Source of the DNA: Leptidea sinapis
Lineage: Eukaryota > Arthropoda > Insecta > Lepidoptera > Pieridae
Reading direction: 5' to 3'
NCBI RefSeq assembly: GCF_905404315.1
Contig: NC_066272.1
Span: 9,936,001 to 10,000,000 of the forward strand
Length of the DNA: 64,000 nt
This document shows, piece after piece, positions 12,061-24,048 of the stretch. A program made the position numbers and the translations under genes. The notes beneath the pieces are model-generated. The model saw only the letters and a program-made list of their open reading frames with translations. It did not search any database and was not told the origin of the DNA. The stretch's first letter is position 1. Each line of letters begins with the position of its first letter.

Positions 12061-12580
12061 AAAAGACGAAACTGATGTAAGCATTGAACTTTTATTGTTT
12101 TTGGCACAACAAGTCTTGAGTAGGGTAGTTCTAAGAATAACTAAAATGTTATAGCCACATACAAAGCAGACTTGATAGGACTTAATAAGCTGTAGTCTGT
12201 AATCAAGTTATAAACAAGCAGTAAATATCCTGGTTAGCTCTCCTTAATGTGATGACACATTCCACACTTTGTGGGCGACTTTATGAGATGACCTAGATGT
12301 TTATCTCACTGCTACATAAGCCCGGATTTCTTATCTCTACTAAACAATACCTTACATCCCGACACCCAACTTTACAGGTGAGGTAGCAAGCTCTTTCTTA
12401 ACTTAGAAAAAACGTATTATAGATCACTTCGTTTAAAATCAAAATAATTTTTATAAAACCAGCTAAGAAATCTTACTTGGCATTGTTGCAAGCAGATGTT
12501 AAGCTCAACTTTGTACCAAATAAAACGGTACTTAATTAACAGAACAATCTAAGTACTATAAGAGACATTGTTGATTATCC
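12061..12580. other. AT-rich stretch without recognised features
   Basis: No exon-like or repeat structure recognised; short frames only. Confidence 0.35.
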
Positions 12581-12581
12581 A

Positions 12582-12790
12582 TCTACATATAAAAATGAAT
12601 TGCTGTTCGTTAGTCTCGCTAAAACTCGAGAACGGCTGGACCGATTTGGCTAATTTTTGTCTTACATTAACCGTCGAAGTCCAGAGAAGGTTTAAAAGGT
12701 GAATAAATATGATAATTTTCGGAATTAAATAATAACATTGATTTTGATTTTCCTTTGATGCGTTCCCGTCGATCATAAACCATATAATTG
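12582..12790 (+). mobile_element. Helitron-like 5' end fragment
   Basis: A|TCTACATATAAAAATGAATT then GCTGTTCGTTAGTCTCGCTA; a matching 5' end begins the element at 30379. The CTAG end is not found downstream. Confidence 0.45.
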
Positions 12791-13496
12791 TGTAAAACTA
12801 ATTATAATTTTTATATATTTCTAACTTTCTCATGAGGTAAAAAATAAACTTAATTTTATGTAACTATAGTAGGTAGATTAACTACAGTTGATAACTTTCT
12901 ATCGGATTATTTTAATGTAGTTTGATAAATCGTTAGTTTTATCACAAATAAAATTTCTTAACGCAAACAATATTGTTTGACATTTGACAACAAACTGTAT
13001 GTTGATTTATAAATCTTAAGTATTGTCAAAATATTAAATTTCTGAACCTAACCGCACTACAAAACAAAACAAAATATATTATAGTTTATCAGAAAGCTTT
13101 AATTTGATTAACAGACTGTACCTATCATAACTGTGTGAGTCTGTCAATATCAAAATGAAACCTTATGAATACCCAGTATTTCAGGAAAACTCTGTTTTGT
13201 AAGTAAGCAACATTATGTGTAATAAATCGTATTTTCGATTAAAATTTCATTCATACCGAGCATATTTTTATTCGTTTTAATAAAAAGAGGATTACTTTTG
13301 TTTGTTTTAAGTTTATTTTATACAAAAGGTAACTGGCGGAGTATTGTGAGGTGAACTATTCGGAACACTATCCGATGATAACGACTGCGGGCAGATTGCA
13401 GATTATAGACACGCGATAATAAACCGAAATCAAATACAATAATTACTTTTATTGGTTAAAACACGACACGTTTGAATGTCAAAGCTATTAAATTTA

Positions 13497-13790
13497 TACA
13501 CGCTTTTTATTAGCTTCACCTGTATGTATGTTTGTCTGTAACCGACTGATTTGGGTGCGATTTTGACCCACTTTAAACGGCCAGATTTCGTTCAAACTTC
13601 GTAGATTTATCGAGAACCGATGACAATACATTAATTTGATAAAATTATTCCATTTTTCAATTTGCAAAATAAAGTTTTTGTTAATTTATATAATTCTCGT
13701 CTATTGTCTATAAGCCTGGAATTGATGAAAATTTAAATTTTCAAAATATATTTTCTATTTTTTAGTTCGGTTTTGTAAAAAAGCGTGTTT
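13497..13790. mobile_element. Possible MITE with ACACGCTTTTT ends
   Basis: TATACACGCTTTTTATTAGC on the left and AAAAAAGCGTGTTTTTTTT on the right form an inverted repeat of about 12 bp. The body holds GTTTGTCTGTAACCGACTGA. Second copy not seen, so confidence is modest. Confidence 0.4.
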
Positions 13791-14089
13791 TTTTTTTAAC
13801 TACTATTAATTATATACCATTACTTTGCAACGGTTGAGCGCGAACATACTTAGACCGTGTGGTTAAGTTTAAACAGAAATATTGATTAATAATTATAAGA
13901 GTTTTAGGGTAAAAACATTGTAATAACAAATGAAATTTATTTAAATTTCATTATACATATTAACAAATGAAATTTAAGTAAGATGAAATGACGGTAAAAT
14001 TTATTTAAAAGAAAGGTGTGCGGTGACTGTATAATAAGTTAGCTTTGTCAACGGAGTTCACAAAATGAACGAATCAAGAAGTATTTAAA

Positions 14090-14210
14090 CAAATACTAAA
14101 GGAATATTTCCTAGGTAATCTTTGATCGCATTTGTAATTAATAAGATTGTAATGGGATGCCTGAGAAATGTTTGAAATATCTGTTTTTTGGTTGCTTCGT
14201 ATTGAAATAA
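14090..14210 (+). mobile_element. Jockey-like ORF end fragment
   Basis: Inverse copy of 4075-4190: frame LKEYFLGNL followed by shared sequence TGGGATGCCTGAGAAATGTT and GAAATATCTGTTTTTTGG. Confidence 0.5.
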
Positions 14211-14594
14211 ATATTGGTAAGGTACATATTATCTGTAGTTGATTTCTTGTAGGTATTAGTATGTAATTAATGTACTTGTAGCCAATTGTTACTTTCTATA
14301 GATATTAATGTATCTTATTTGTTCACATTTTGTAAAATATGTATTTCGATAAATAAAAAAATAATAATTGGCGTATATTTAGTTTAAAAATAAACTTCAA
14401 TGAAAATCTCAGTTCTACTTCCCAATACACAATACAAGACGTCATCTTAACGTAGGTATTTTAACACAATGCAGAAGTGTCAGCAAGATATAAAACAATG
14501 GGTGAGGGCAGACGACTCTGTTATTATCAATCTTAATAAGAATAAGTGGCTTTAATTGTGTTTATGTGGTATTAACACGATCTAAGTGAATAAA

Positions 14595-15146
14595 AGGCGG
14601 CCAAATGTGAGTCGGACTCGCCCATGAAGGGTTCCGTAGCAGCAAGTAACATACATACAAGTTCTTGTAGTTCGTTGTAACAATTTATGACGTATTAAAA
14701 AAAAGTACTTACTAGCTCAATCTCGCTCAAAATTTTCAGTGGAAGGTTGCATGGAACATCATATATTGTTTTATCATTCTCTTATTTTCGAAGATACAGG
14801 GGGGGGGGACACTATTTCCCACTTTGGAAGTGTTTCTCACGCAAACTATACAGATTAGAAATAAATGATATCAGAACCTCAATATCTATTTTGACCTATC
14901 CATAGACACCCCAAATTTGAGTTTCAGTTATAAGTATGGGGATCCCTAAAACTTATTATTTTTTTTTTGTGAAAATCAAAAAAATAATACGGTTCCCAGA
15001 ATACATCTACTTACCAAGTTTCAACCCTATAGTTCTTATAGTTTCTGAAAAAAATTACTGTGACATACGGACGGACAGATAGACAGACATGACGAATCTA
15101 CATATATGGGTTCCGTTATTTTGCCATTTGGAACGGAACCCTAAAA
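14595..15146. repeat. Interspersed repeat with AGGGTTCCGT ends
   Basis: The left part reads GAGTCGGACTCGCCCATGAA, GGGTTCCGTAGC; the right part TGGGTTCCGTTATTTTGCCA, then GGAACGGAACCCTAAAAA. The ends are inverted repeats of AGGGTTCCGT. A very common lepidopteran repeat by its motifs; class uncertain. Confidence 0.55.
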
Positions 15147-15304
15147 AGATGGATATGTCTCATATACCCCTAATTCTAACAATTCATACTTGAATGTTAA
15201 GTGTAAGAGAGAAAAGAAACATTTCAATGCAATGTGTTCTTATTAATAAGCAACACTTATATCAAAATCAAGTTAAAGTTAAAGCTATCTTTATCTAAAT
15301 TTTT

Positions 15305-15882
15305 GAAGTTATACTTCTTTAGGCGCTTTATGAAAAATTATGAGTAAAATTTTAAGATGCGCGCGCATCGCTGTGACACAAAAGTAATAGGTTGAAGTTG
15401 GTTCCTAAATTTTTCTGACGTTTGCGTCATTTGTTATTTTTTTAGGTTTCTTCTCCATTATTAGGACAGGCAAAGGGTTCAAGCCCATCCAGCCGTATTC
15501 GCTATTTAAAAATTAATTCACAAATAAAAATTGAAAAACAAAATTTTATGAACGGAACTCGAACCCACGACCTCTGGCGTTCCGTGCCAGTGCTCTAACC
15601 AACTGAGCCAACCGGTCGAGTGACGTATCGTCATAAAATCTTGTATGCTTTGTTCAACTCTCAGGTTGTGGCTTCTTTTGTTTTTCAAATATTATTTGTG
15701 TAATCTTAAAGGGGTTATTAGGGTTTTTATTAGGGTTATCACTTTAAAAACATAACGAATTGTTAATAATTAATTGTCAAAGCCATCTTTGCAAGATTAG
15801 TTTTTAAAACAAACGTTGAATAGCAGGAGCAATAAATAATTTTAAGGATTTTTGCTTTGTTACGCTAAAGAAGTATAACTTC
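15305..15882. mobile_element. Inverted-repeat element carrying a SINE insertion
   Basis: GAAGTTATACTTCTTTAGGC at 15305 and its reverse complement GCTAAAGAAGTATAACTTC at 15864-15882 bracket 578 bp. The terminal motif itself is palindromic (GAAGTTATACTTC). The body includes GATGCGCGCGCATC and, at about 15521-15770, a tRNA-like SINE of family B. Confidence 0.6.
15521..15770 (-). mobile_element. tRNA-like SINE, family B copy 1
   Basis: Minus-strand head GGTTGGCTCAGTTGGTTAGA (A box) and GGGTTCGAGTTCC (B box), then TCATAAAATTTTG. Shared with 19153-19290, 39679-39960 and 40035-40165. Stems are imperfect and there is a SINE body, so it is not a functional tRNA. Confidence 0.75.
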
Positions 15883-15981
15883 TTGTGTGAAACTACAGAC
15901 ACTCTTTTCTTTTTATAGTAAACTTGTTGTTAAGGAAGATATATAAATATAAAGTGCAAAAGACTATACTTGCAAGACAGA

Positions 15982-16131
15982 ATGCATAATCTGCTACGAG
16001 CTATTAAGTTTTCAACGGCTAAAAACAACAATAGGAACTACATGAGAACCGGCAGTGTTTCTAATGGTTGTGCAGTAACGTTGGATTCCGTAACGAGTGA
16101 AGGAGAATGGAACACATTAATAACGACTTAA
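15982..16131 (+). CDS. Small ORF, unknown
   Basis: ATG at 15982 and TAA at 16129-16131, 49 residues (MHNLLRAIKFSTAKNNNRNY...). The frame is open for a further 16 codons upstream. A TATATAAATATAAA stretch lies about 40 bp before the ATG. No repeat match in the window and no family recognised; may be chance. Confidence 0.15.
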   Translation: MHNLLRAIKFSTAKNNNRNYMRTGSVSNGCAVTLDSVTSEGEWNTLITT

Positions 16132-16474
16132 TCACCCATAGTATTCAATGTATTCTTAAGTAGAAAATACAACTGACGCATTTTATTGTCTGGTTCATCA
16201 ATTTTAAACCAATTTAGGAAGGATTTCTGAAAACAATTCACGATTTTCAGAAAGAAATCTTATTATAACAAACAAAAGAAAACAATTTATATTTCTATTA
16301 TGACATTAAGGTACAGATAAAAAATGGACTCTAATGGATTCGTTTATTATCACTCCTTTTTACATTAATTTATCTACAAGAATATATTTTTCGTTTTAAA
16401 ATTCTCTAGTCATGTTTGAGTTCGCAAAATGCATAAGTGGACGGAAATATTTCATCAGAAAACCTTAAAAAAAG

Positions 16475-16893
16475 ACGTGTGGCACGCGGGGACTGCCGCG
16501 GTAAAGCTATTACATAGCATTTTTTATCAACTTATACAATTATAATTATTTATTTATTTTATTTATGCAGTATTTTTTTTTGATAAAATTAATTTAAAAA
16601 GAGTTAACGGGTAGTGAGTAAAATTTAACTTACAAGATTTGATTACAGACAGACAACGGGACAGGTGAAACTAAATAAAAATGCTTGTCGTAATAATAAA
16701 AATTAAAAATACGTAAAAAAAAAATTAAACATGGGACCTTCTGCACAAAAAGCATACGTAATAACCGCTGTTCTACATACAATGTAGAACATGTACATCT
16801 AGTAAGTAAGTGTTAGGTTATTTTCGTTACAGAATTTCTGGATTCGGTCTCCACGCTCAAGGCCCGCGATAGAAGCTATGCAATAGCTTAAAA
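16475..16893 (-). mobile_element. Interspersed repeat F copy 2
   Basis: Inverse of 2431-2909, with matching ends ACGTGTGGCACGCGGGGACT and GATAGAAGCTATGCAATAGC. The tRNA-like middle is more decayed than in copy 1. Confidence 0.7.
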
Positions 16894-17194
16894 TATAATA
16901 ATAGGGCATGAACCAATTATAAGAGTATTTTCTAAATAATTTAACTTTTATGAATCGATATAGTTTGAAAATGATTCACGAAAAAGGATCTTTATTATTG
17001 TAGCTACAAGATAAAGTTTTCAATAATAGTCCTAAAATTATTAGAAAATTTTATGGACTAAGTTTAAACTTAGTTCGTCGACGATATTGTCGTAGTTAAT
17101 TACATTGCACGAGAGTTATGGTCCAAGGCACGGCAGGGGGTAACAGGTACGTCACTACTATCAGAAATATCATTGTTCTATCTTTTTTAATTAT

Positions 17195-17490
17195 AAATAT
17201 CTAGACGACCGAGCCTTGCTTGCCGGGGTCTTCTGCTTTCCGGATCACCCAATGTCCTATCTGAGCTATTATAGTCTTGTATATAGTGGCGAAACTTACC
17301 TTTGTATTCTAATGTTATTGTAGCTGTTTCTCATTAAAACACGGATAAAACTACATTTTTTTAAATTGTAACCTAGTTAGATCGATTTCTCGCCCCCGAA
17401 ACTATCTGTATACTAAATTTCATTGGAGCCGTTTCCGAGATTCAGATTATATATATACAAGAATTGCTCGTTTAAAGGTTTAAGCAAAGA
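17195..17490 (-). mobile_element. tRNA-like repeat D copy 1
   Basis: Inverse copy of 29365-29665. Contains the reverse complement of GGGTGATCCGGAAAGCAGAA and the block GAGCCGTTTCCGAGATTCAG. See the plus copy for the Pol III boxes. Confidence 0.6.
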
Positions 17491-17614
17491 GAATTTAAAC
17501 ACTACGTTCAGGGTATAAGTGTAACACGTACTATCCATTTACATTATCTCTGGACCTAACATCGATTATGTCACATCGTCGCTTTTTTACGGTGCACAAA
17601 ACAAGCATCACTAG

Positions 17615-18037
17615 GGGTGTGTTCCGATATGCACTGCGAGCACTGCACAGTGCTATCACTGTAGAAAAATTCGTTCCGTTATGGACTGCCAGTATACTGC
17701 CGCAGTACCCTAGGGAAATATATGACGTCATAAATCGCCGCCATATTCTACTGTGAGCACTGGCGTTTTCGAGGTAAGGTACTCGCAGTACTTTGATCAC
17801 GTGATGAGTCAAAACCACTCGAGTGCCTAAAATATTAATTAAAATATTTTTAATTTGACAGTATTCCAACAAGTTTTTTTAATGAACTAGAAAACTTTAA
17901 TACACTGTATACGGGATTGAGTTACGTTTTAAATAGTTACCAGTATAACTGGCTATAAAAGAACGGCTTCACAGTACAGTGTTGACGAAATTGACGTCAC
18001 ACTGTACAGTGGTAACAGTGTATATCGGAACATACCG
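17615..18037. mobile_element. TIR element with TAG duplication
   Basis: Left GGGTGTGTTCCGATATGCAC, right GTGTATATCGGAACATACC; 14 of the first 16 bases pair as an inverted repeat. TAG flanks both sides (17612-17614, 18038-18040). 423 bp; the overlapping frames here (17531-17872) have no recognisable domain. Confidence 0.65.
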
Positions 18038-18040
18038 TAG

Positions 18041-18438
18041 GATATTATTAATAATAAATAAACAACGACTGTTAAAGATTGATGAAAAAGGTGTTGTGTT
18101 GTGATTTTGACTATTATTATTATAATGATAAAAAATCAATGAAAAAATCTGCGTTGAGTAAAAAAAGTATATATTTTTCTGGCAGTACTATTAAAGCGAC
18201 ACAACAGAACTATTAACCACAAAAGTCAAAACGTAACAGTGAAAACTTCAAAAACAAAGCAGTGATAGCAAGAAAATATTATCACGACATGTACCTAACG
18301 GTAATGAAACTTTAAACCGTACTGACGCAACAGGACGAGTGCAGGGGGGTGAACGGGGAACGGGATTAACGCTCCAGCAAGGTCTAGACATAATGTGGCC
18401 GTTTAGTATCTATCCCTACTCTGTCGTGTAACTGACTA
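18041..18438. other. Unassigned AT-rich stretch
   Basis: No exon, RNA gene or repeat recognised. A GC-richer patch at 18325-18400 is unexplained. Confidence 0.3.
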
Positions 18439-18439
18439 A

Positions 18440-18747
18440 CGGCCGTTCCCAGTATACTATCTACAGATAGAGATAAATTACTACCTCCTACTGTCAGTAA
18501 TAAGCTGTCAATAATCTGAAACTGTCCCAATATACCCGTTAAGTCATTCTTATCGCCTTACATTGGGACGCGTGAATTGCAATTTCCATTCAAACTTCTA
18601 TTGCTGGTAAGCTATACCTCGTCCCATTGACAGACAGCGTGTACGGATAAGGTGAATTACCAACGATAAGTTTATTGGCACAGAAAAGTCAACGATAGTT
18701 ACGATTTTTATCTCAAGTAAGAGATAGACTGAATATTGGTAACGGCC
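18440..18747 (-). mobile_element. CGGCCG-ended MITE, copy 1
   Basis: About 308 bp, inverse of 22869-23171 and 34336-34657. Shared blocks: GATAGACTGAATATTGG, CGTGTACGGATAAGGT, GTCCCATTGACAGACAGCGT. Left flank TAA; the right terminus is mutated (CGGCCC then TCA). Confidence 0.8.
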
Positions 18748-19152
18748 CTCATAGCGCGTTGATTCTATCCTGTGGTTATAGAATTTATTAAAACCTATAG
18801 GAAAACCTTATCAGCCACACCGATTTCTTTGGTGTTTGCAACTTAATTTAAAATCAGTAAGCTGCTTACGTCTCTAAGTAAATCAATTAGTGTTAACAGT
18901 TTCCTATATTACGAAACGACACCATATATCGCAATACTGCTTCGACTGAGTTACATAATTGTAAAAACGGAAAACAAACCCGTCCTGTCAGACGACAAGT
19001 TTCGACAAACTCAATTTTCTCTTTTTATAACGACGCACAACGAATACTAATCCATTACATTATATTGTGATCAAGAGATGCCTATATGACGTTCTTTTCC
19101 TCTTTCAATCTAAACTTTGGATTCAAACAATTTGCAAATTTTTTTTAAACTG

Positions 19153-19290
19153 ATAACCTTCACTTCTGGGATTAATTACACAAACTAAATTTGAAAAGAA
19201 AATTTATGAACGATGCGTGACTCGAACCCGCGACTGCTCGCGTTCCGTGCGAGTGCTCTTCCACTGAGCCAATCGGTGATAAATCTTGTT
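19153..19290 (-). mobile_element. tRNA-like SINE, family B copy 2
   Basis: CTGATAACCTTCACTTCTGG, then TTATGAACGATGCGTGACTC and GAACCCGCGACTGCTCGCGT (minus B box and anticodon-arm region). Head partly deleted compared with the other copies. Confidence 0.7.
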
Positions 19291-19893
19291 TTCAAATTTA
19301 ATCTTTGGATTCTAATTCTCCTACTGTTATGTTTATTTTCTTATTCCATGTTCTATTCTATTAAAAGACGACAAAATAATAAAAATGTGTTATTTATTAT
19401 TTCTTACTTATAGAACAAACTTTAAGCAGAATTTAAAAGGCTCTTTTCTGAGGTTTGTGGTAAATCTTATAATTCTCGGGTTAATGTTGTGATTTAAACT
19501 TTTATAAGGCCTAGTGAACCAATGTAACTACCATATGTTTATTACGGTTCAGTTGGCGTACCCAAGACTCATAGAACCTAGCTACCTATTCTAGGTTCTA
19601 AAACGAGACAGCAAAATACAAAGGTTTATCAACAAATTATACTAAACTTAAATGTCATATGTGAGTAAATATATTTACAATACTACGACTACATAAAATT
19701 AAAACTATCACTACGCGTACCAAGAATACTGGCAGCATTACCCCGTTGGATAGCAAGGCTGATCCGTTGACCGAAATAGCTGCCAGCGCTTGGGTTTCCA
19801 GTAGCCTTTTGTGAGTAAATTACGTTCATTATGAAAAGATATAGATAGATAATCAATAGGAAAAGTTAAAGAAATAAATTGATTCAATCACAC

Positions 19894-20205
19894 CAGTGGG
19901 ATAGCGGCTCCTTGGCACAGGGTGCCGGCTACATTATGGGAACCACAACAGCGGCTATTTCTGCCGTGAAACAGTAATGTGTAAGTATTATTGTGTTTCG
20001 GTGTGAAGGGCGCCGTTAGTGAAATTACTGGGCAAATGAGACTTAACATCTTATGTCTCAAGGTGACGAGCGCAATTATTATAGAGCCACTCAGAAATTT
20101 TTGGTTTTTCAAGAATCTTAAGCGGCATTACATTGTAATGGGCAGGGCGTATCAATTACCATCAGTTGAACGACCTGCTCTCGTCTCGTCCCCTATTTTC
20201 ATATA
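19894..20205 (+). mobile_element. SINE-like repeat, family A copy 2
   Basis: Same blocks as 1499-1797, including GAAATTACTGGGCAAATGAG and ATGGGCAGGGCGTATCAAT-like sequence. Confidence 0.85.
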
Positions 20206-20759
20206 CACTTAATATTAATATTACATCCAGTTACGTCTGTTTAATATGAACCTGCAGCACCCTGTCTGTTGTTCCAACTTTCTTCAAACTTAAGAAAATG
20301 AATGCGACATTTCAACCTAGATTCCTCTTCGGGTCAAGATATTGCAGCGATACTTCGATACTACTTATAGGGACTAATTTATAACTAGACGTAACAAAAG
20401 TTGTTGTTTTAATCTTTACGTATCTTTTCTTTTATCTTTAAAAATAGTATTTTTTTCGAGCCCTTTGGCTAAACAGATAGAGACTATCGAGTCCTAGTTT
20501 TACATTCTAGAGCTGCTGATAGCTGCGTTTTCGTGTTTCTAATTTTATTAATGTGGTTTAAAGCCCAAGTTAAAAGAATCTGATTAATAAAGGTTCCTTT
20601 ATTAAAATAGCATGTATCTTGCTTGGCTTGTGAAGCTTGCTGATTTACTTTGCTTAATATTATGTTCTGTTATGAGGACCCTAAGCTTATCACAAACTAC
20701 AAATAAGTTTTATGACTTGCTTTAATAAAGTATTCTCATCAACACTTCTTAGAAGAGTA

Positions 20760-21905
20760 TCCAAGCTGATAGAGGAGAGTGAGCCAGTGGAAGCGGGCTT
20801 TAGAAAAAACTTTTCAATGGTTGATCACATACGCACCTTAAACCAAATAATAAAATATAGAGAAGTACTTGGAATATAAAAAACCCCTCTTATAGCCCTC
20901 ATCGATTACTCCAAACCATTTGACTATATCCCACATATGTATTTGGAGACCTCTAAGCGAACAAGAAATTAATCGCGACTACATAGAGCTGATCCAGGAA
21001 ATTTACAAAAATAGTACAGAAAGAGTAAGACTAGAGACAGCCGAACAAACATGCAAGATAGAGCGAGTAGAGAAGCAAGGAGATCTATTTCCCCCAACCT
21101 CTTTATTGTTTTCCTAGAGTACATCTTCAAACGACTAGACTGGAAAGAGATGGGAGTTAAAATCAATGGCAAATACCTATCTCATCTGAGATTTGTAGAT
21201 GATTGGTAATACTGGCTGAAAATCTAATCCAACTATCATTCACAATAGGGTCTCTTAGCATATTAGTCGATTTAATGAGGAAAAAACTCAAGTATTGACA
21301 AACAAATTCAAAACACCAATAGCAATTAACACAAGAACTTTAGAATATGTGGAAGAATATATTTACCTCGGTAACTAACCTCATTAGAAACATGTACAGA
21401 AAAAGAAATAAGCAGGCAGATCAAAAATACATGGAGTTAATAGTGGGGTTGGAAGGATGTTGTTAAGGCTTTTCTACCAGTCACACTGAAAACAAAGGCC
21501 ACGTACATATAACCTCACTTACGCCTGTCAAACCTGGTCCCTTACAAAAAAAAACAATTGTGAAGAAGCTGTCAAAAAGCTATGAGAGTAGCTTTGTTGA
21601 CTTAAAGTTAAGATAAAGTGGAGAACTTACTATTCATAGCAAAACGAAAGCCAAAGATGTGATCCTGAATGTGATAGGATACTGAAATTGAAGTGGAGAT
21701 GGGCTGGCCATCTACAGAGATTAACAACAAACCGGTGGTGTTAAGCAGTCACAAATTGGGATCCTCGACATACAAATAGAAGGAAAGTACAGACATTTAA
21801 GAGATGGGAAGTGATGGTAAACGTTGAGGGGGGAGACATTGGAAGAGAGAAGCCAGAGATAGACACCAATGAAGATGAGAAACAAGGACGAGGCTATTAA
21901 AAAAG
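20760..21905 (+). mobile_element. Decayed non-LTR reverse transcriptase
   Basis: Translated pieces in shifting frames match a non-LTR pol: FRKNFSMVDHIRTLNQII, LIALIDYSKPFDYI, LSEQEINRDYIELIQEIYKN, MGVKINGKYLSHLRFVDD (YADD site degenerate), then LKWRWAGHLQRLTTNRW. Multiple stops and indels. 3' end near 21905. Confidence 0.75.
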
Positions 21906-22868
21906 TTAGGCATTTATATTTTCATTAATTTAGATTTACAAAATATTTATTTGTAAACACTAAATAAAACTAAACTTCTACTAAAAATTTTCAAGTAGCG
22001 TACAAAATACTGGTAAGGTTATTTTATCATTTCTGATTTGTAAATAGATATCTATCCAGATAGATCCCCCCTATATAGTTAAAATATTAATATAACCCAA
22101 AACTATGTTTGCGGCCAGTTTCCATGAGTTCTACTATCGAAGACACGTTTATATCTAGGTGACTGCATGCTCGCTTCTTGTTTTTCTTTAACTTTGACCT
22201 TATCATGTAAGTCATTATTTTGAGTCTTATAACGGAGTCCAGTAGAATCAAACCAGCACATCAGGTGCAGAACTTCTATTCGTGTCTCATAATACTATAG
22301 TTACTATATGTTTGTAATTCTCAGACATATTGTTTCATTTGATAGTTATACTTAACTCGGGCAGCATAACACAATATCTATATAAAAAATAATAATAATT
22401 GTTATTGCAATGCATTTCATATGGAAGCGCTATTTATATTTGAAAAAGTACTTCCCCATCATCTGTCTATCTATTCGTTCCGATTAGTATCCGAAAAAAC
22501 TATCCCTAGCTCACGAGTGAGTTCTATTGTTTTTAAGCCATTTTCTGCTTACAAGAGCGTATCAACAGAATACTTTGAAAAAAAGTACGACTATATTTCG
22601 GATGACTGTTCAATTTAGAATTTAGGCAAAGTATTTTAAGAACAGACTCCTACGAGTGATCTATTTCGGATGACCCTTGCTGCGACGGTCAACCCTACTC
22701 TCGCTGAAGCTAAATATAAATACTACAATAAGTACTATATTATTTTTGCAATCATTGTCCCCAGCAAGTCAAAAAAGGGAATAAATGTAAATCTGTTTCA
22801 AGTACTGCCACAAACAAAAAGCGATATAGTGTAGAAAGTTTATATCCGATACTACAATTGCACACTTA

Positions 22869-23171
22869 CGGCCGTTTCCAATATTCAGTCTATCTCTTAC
22901 TTGAAATAAAAATCGTAACTATAGTTGACTTTTCTGTCCCAATAAACTTATTGACGGACCTTATCCGTACACGCTGTCTGTCAATGGGACGATGTGTAGC
23001 TTACCAGCGATAGAAGTTTGTATGGAAATTGCAATTCACGCGTCCCAATATAAGGCGATAAGAATGACTTATCTGGTATATTGGGACAGCTTCAGATTAT
23101 TGACAATTAATTACTGATAGTAGAAGGTAGTAATTTATCTATATCTGTAGATAGTATATTGGGAACGGCCG
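22869..23171 (+). mobile_element. CGGCCG-ended MITE, copy 2 (best preserved)
   Basis: 303 bp. Ends CGGCCGTTTCCAATATTCAG and CTATCT..ATTGGGAACGGCCG (inverted about 16 bp). Flanked by TTA on both sides (22866-22868, 23172-23174). A TTA/TAA duplication suggests the PIF/Harbinger superfamily; no transposase inside. Confidence 0.85.
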
Positions 23172-23694
23172 TTAATAAACACGGGTACTAAAACAAAGTA
23201 GTTTTATCTAATGGTGATAACATTCTTTAACTCTCTGATGATCTGTGAAGACGTCTTCGGGTGGGTTCCAAAGTACTAATTCCGACCTCAAACATAGTAC
23301 AGTCTTCCACTTGCGGTTGTATATTAGAATTTTTTTAAAACATTAAAAACCCGAACATTTTCGGATGATTTAACTATTCCTTAGCGTATTTTATTTGTAA
23401 TTCTTGATAAGTAGCTGGACAATTTTAATTCTTTATGCAATGGACCCTTTAACTGCGCATTGCTGAAATTCCGTCCGAATATATAAACAAATAAAGAAAA
23501 TTATGATTTTCAAATATTAAATTCTTTATTTTTTTATTTTACTTTATTCGACAAACCAACAATAGTCATGCACAAATGTAAAAATATCAACAAGGAGACT
23601 TTAAACTGAAAGACACATAGCAAAAACATCAATAACTGGCATGTACAAAAGATTTAGAGACTTTAAAGAAGTGTAACAAAAATAATAGTAATTT

Positions 23695-24048
23695 CTACAA
23701 ATTAGCTCCCTTACGAAGGGAGTCAATGACATTCTGACGAAAGCAGGTTGATGTGGAATTAAATAAATTGAGTTGCTGATTATTTTGAGAAACTGTATTA
23801 AATTGGCGACAAATACGATTGATGCAGGAGTTATATGCTAGGTTAGTACGGCTACGACTATCTTTAAATATGTTGTTGGTACAATCTGTACGTTTAGGGA
23901 TTTTACAATTGAAATTTATTTTTAGTAATAATGAAGAATCCGTTTGATTATTAATTATTTTATGAAGTAGCATTGTGACAAGCTGAAATAATAACTGAAT
24001 ATGAGGTAGAAAAACATAAATTAAAAAAGCAGACGAATTTTTGGTCAA
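23695..24048 (-). mobile_element. Probable non-LTR ORF C-terminal fragment
   Basis: 117 codons open on the minus strand; SLLLKINFNCKIPKRTDCTN and SRTNLAYNSCINRICRQFN resemble the C-terminal region of lepidopteran Jockey-like pol (INF-P-R, RTN, NRxC). The upstream pol is missing. A host exon is less likely because no splice context is seen. Confidence 0.45.

Noticed and set aside
17531..17872. 113-codon minus ORF as a gene
   Set aside because: It overlaps an inverted-repeat element (17615-18037) and shows no domain.
22421..22618. 65-codon plus ORF
   Set aside because: No splice context, no motif and no support beyond being open; not distinguishable from chance.
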